From: Burkholderia aenigmatica
GTDB taxonomy: Bacteria > Pseudomonadota > Gammaproteobacteria > Burkholderiales > Burkholderiaceae
Reading direction: 5' to 3'
NCBI RefSeq assembly: GCF_902499175.1
Contig: NZ_CABVQC010000034.1
Coordinates: 1-64,000, forward strand
Length of the DNA: 64,000 nt
Shown here: positions 62,173-64,000 of the stretch, piece by piece
Position numbering within the stretch: position 1 is the stretch's first letter
How the letters are laid out: every line of letters starts with the position of its first letter
Translations under genes and position numbers: made by a program
Notes under the pieces: model-generated
The model's input: only the letters and a program-made list of their open reading frames with translations
Told to the model about the DNA's origin: nothing
Database searches by the model: none

Positions 62173-62814
62173 ATGAACTTGCATACGTGGTGGCTTTTCG
62201 TGGCGACGGTGTTCGTCGTGTCGGCGATTCCGGGCCCGAACATGCTGCTGGTGATGACGCACGGCGCGCGGCACGGGCTGCGGCGTTCGACGTGGACGAT
62301 GGCCGGCTGTCTCAGCGCGCTGGTGCTGATGCTGTCGGTGTCGGCGGCGGGCCTCGGCGCGGTGCTCGAAGCCTGGCCGGCGATGTTCAACACGCTGCGC
62401 TACGCGGGCGCGGCCTACCTCGTCTACCTCGGTGTGAAGGCGTGGCGCGCACGCGTCGACGACGATGCGCCTGCCGCCGACGTCGAAACCGTGTCGCGCC
62501 AGGCCGCGCCGGCATCGCGCGGGACGCTGTTCCGCAACGGCTTCCTGGTCGCGGGCAGCAACCCGAAGGCGATCCTGTTCGCGGCCGCGCTGCTGCCGCA
62601 GTTCATCAACGCGGCCGAACCGACGCTGCCGCAGTTCGGCGTCCTCGTCGTCACGTTCGCGGTGATCGAGGTGAGCTGGTATCTCGTCTACGCGTCGTTC
62701 GGCACGCGCATCGGCGCGACGCTGAAGAGCCAGAGCGTCGCGAAGATCTTCAACCGGCTGACGGGCGGGTTGTTCGTCGGCTTCGGCGCGATGATGGCAC
62801 TAGTCCGTCACTGA
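62173..62814 (+). CDS. LysE/RhtB family amino-acid exporter
   Basis: A 213-residue inner-membrane protein with five to six helices. The family start is FVVSAIPGPNMLLVMTHGARHGLRRS, and the inner repeat is LVAGSNPKAILFAAALLPQFI. Members export amino acids or homoserine lactones; the substrate here is open. AGAGGCGAGC precedes the ATG. A strong terminator follows. Confidence 0.92.
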   Translation: MNLHTWWLFVATVFVVSAIPGPNMLLVMTHGARHGLRRSTWTMAGCLSALVLMLSVSAAGLGAVLEAWPAMFNTLRYAGAAYLVYLGVKAWRARVDDDAPAADVETVSRQAAPASRGTLFRNGFLVAGSNPKAILFAAALLPQFINAAEPTLPQFGVLVVTFAVIEVSWYLVYASFGTRIGATLKSQSVAKIFNRLTGGLFVGFGAMMALVRH

Positions 62815-62834
62815 TTTCGAACTGACACCGGCGC

Positions 62835-62882
62835 GCCGAACGCCCCGTCCCTCGCAAGAGGGCGGGGCGTTCGGCTTTTCGG
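62835..62882. terminator. rho-independent terminator between LysE and MFS genes
   Basis: About 19-bp stem (GCCGAACGCCCC... / ...GGGGCGTTCGGC) with loop GCAA and a short T-run; lies between convergent genes. Confidence 0.85.
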
Positions 62883-62889
62883 GCCGGGT

Positions 62890-64000
62890 TTACGTCCGCG
62901 GGCGCGTCAACGCCGCTGCGCCGGCCCCGCGTCCGGCCGAGAGCCCGAAGACGGTGGCCGTGCCGGCGAACGCGAACCCGACGCCGCACACCGCGCTCCA
63001 TCCGCCCCAGGCCCACGCACCGCCTGCGAGCACCGCACCGAGCGCGCCGCCGATGAAGAACAACCCGACGAACAGCCCGTTCAGGCGGCCGCGTGCGGCC
63101 GGGTTCAGCAGGTTGATCTCGCGGCGGCCGATCGTCTGGTCGACGATGACGCCCGCGTCCAGCAGCGCCGCGCCACCGGCCAGCAGCGCGAGCGCGACGC
63201 CGCGATGCGCAGGCGCGTCGAAGCCGAACCAGCCGGCGCCCGCGATGCCGAGCACGACGAGCGCCGCGAGCATCGTGCCGTGTGCGATCCGCTGCGCGGC
63301 CGGGCCGTGGCCATGGTCGCCGGCACGGCCCGCGAGCGGTGTGACGATCGCGCCGCTGGCGCCGGCGAATGCGAACAGCGCGATCCCGTGCAGATCGAGG
63401 CCGAACGGCGGCTGCGCGAGCCGCAGCCCGACCGCGGTCCAGAATGCGCTGAACGCGGCCATCGCGAGCGCCGCCGACAGCGCATGCCGGCGCAGCACCG
63501 GCTCGTCGGCCAGCAGGCGCCCCATCGATGCGAGCAGCGCGCGGTAGCCGGCCGTGATCGACGGCGTGCGCGACGGCAGGCGCAGCGCGAGTATGACGGC
63601 GATCGCGGCGTTCGCGAGCGCGGCCAGCACGTAGAACCCGCGCCAGCCGGCCGAGCCCGCAATCAGGCTCGCGAGCGGCCGCGACAGCAGGATGCCCAGC
63701 ATCAGCCCGCTCATCACGTTGCCGACCGCGCGGCCGCGCTGCGCCTCGGGTGCCATCGACGCGGCCATCGGCACGAGCATCTGGATCACGCTCGACGCGG
63801 CGCCGGCCACGAGCGTCGCCAACAGGAACACGGTGCCCGACCGCGTGAACGCGGGCAGCGCGAGCGCGGCCGCGCAGGCAGCCAGCGTCACGACGATCAG
63901 GCGGCGGTTCTCGAGCAGGTCGACCAGCGGGACGAGCAGCACGAGCCCGGCCGCGTAGCCGAGCTGCGGCAGCATCGCGACGAGGCCGGTCAGGCCGGGC
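62890..64000 (-). CDS. MFS transporter (partial, 5' end outside window)
   Basis: The frame is open to the right edge, so the first helix or so is missing; 370 residues are visible with about 11 hydrophobic segments. Motifs include PLVDLLENRRLIV (loop 2-3), MSGLMLGILLSRPLASLIAG and the second-half VIVDQTIGRREINLL. The overall pattern fits the YybF/YgaY-like drug-exporter-type MFS branch, but the substrate is unknown. It is convergent with the LysE gene. Confidence 0.85.
   Translation of the reverse strand, partial: PGLTGLVAMLPQLGYAAGLVLLVPLVDLLENRRLIVVTLAACAAALALPAFTRSGTVFLLATLVAGAASSVIQMLVPMAASMAPEAQRGRAVGNVMSGLMLGILLSRPLASLIAGSAGWRGFYVLAALANAAIAVILALRLPSRTPSITAGYRALLASMGRLLADEPVLRRHALSAALAMAAFSAFWTAVGLRLAQPPFGLDLHGIALFAFAGASGAIVTPLAGRAGDHGHGPAAQRIAHGTMLAALVVLGIAGAGWFGFDAPAHRGVALALLAGGAALLDAGVIVDQTIGRREINLLNPAARGRLNGLFVGLFFIGGALGAVLAGGAWAWGGWSAVCGVGFAFAGTATVFGLSAGRGAGAAALTRPRT

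Overview
The window reads as a chromosomal segment of a Burkholderia cepacia complex-type betaproteobacterium. It has uniformly high GC outside one island. The che and flh/fliA gene order, ahcY with its S-adenosylhomocysteine riboswitch, and families typical of Burkholderia (DUF2844/DUF3443, H-NS-like BpH3, DUF2239) support this. The assignment rests on recognised gene content and order, not on a database search.

Layout. 1-4189: tail of a chemotaxis operon (end of an MCP, then cheR, cheD, cheB, cheY, cheZ). 4190-8061: a secreted pair DUF2844 + DUF3443 (the latter looks like a pepsin-type aspartic protease), a VOC protein, a small lipoprotein and a DUF805 membrane protein. 8400-15056: flagellar operon flhB-flhA-flhF-flhG-fliA, with tight overlaps and an FlhG whose Walker A motif is degenerate. 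15165-18084: SAH riboswitch, ahcY, a small membrane protein and metF, a methyl-cycle block. 18162-28062: amidase, dienelactone hydrolase, nitronate monooxygenase, LivJ-type binding protein, MFS exporter, HugZ-like protein, H-NS-like protein, CDF metal transporter and an Lrp regulator. 28142-34064: exonuclease, MBL hydrolase, a structured-RNA candidate, rlpA, then the conserved rsmI/yraN-diaA-dolP neighbourhood and a cytochrome c.

34131-42173: tRNA-Ala(CGC) and an island of about 7.9 kb bounded by a 68-bp direct repeat. One copy is the 3' part of the tRNA gene itself. The cargo is a type VI secretion effector module: VgrG, a Tle3-like lipase, a Tla3-like (DUF2875) adaptor, a PAAR tip and a truncated second copy of the adaptor gene. 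No integrase and no recognisable immunity gene are present. The tRNA's own terminator was pushed to the far side of the island.

42297-46121: a membrane-stress module (small RHH-like protein, PspA, YqiJ-like, YqiK flotillin). 46312-52484: CGNR regulator, arginase-family protein, glucarate dehydratase + transporter, LysR regulator. 52591-55423: GST, then a DUF2239 + carotenoid oxygenase operon behind a promoter carrying two identical operator-like repeats. 55440-59697: a MacAB-like ABC exporter operon on the minus strand. 60058-64000: a small secreted Ala/Lys-rich protein, a Mut7-C RNase-like protein, a beta-hydroxyacid dehydrogenase, a LysE exporter and an MFS transporter that runs off the window.
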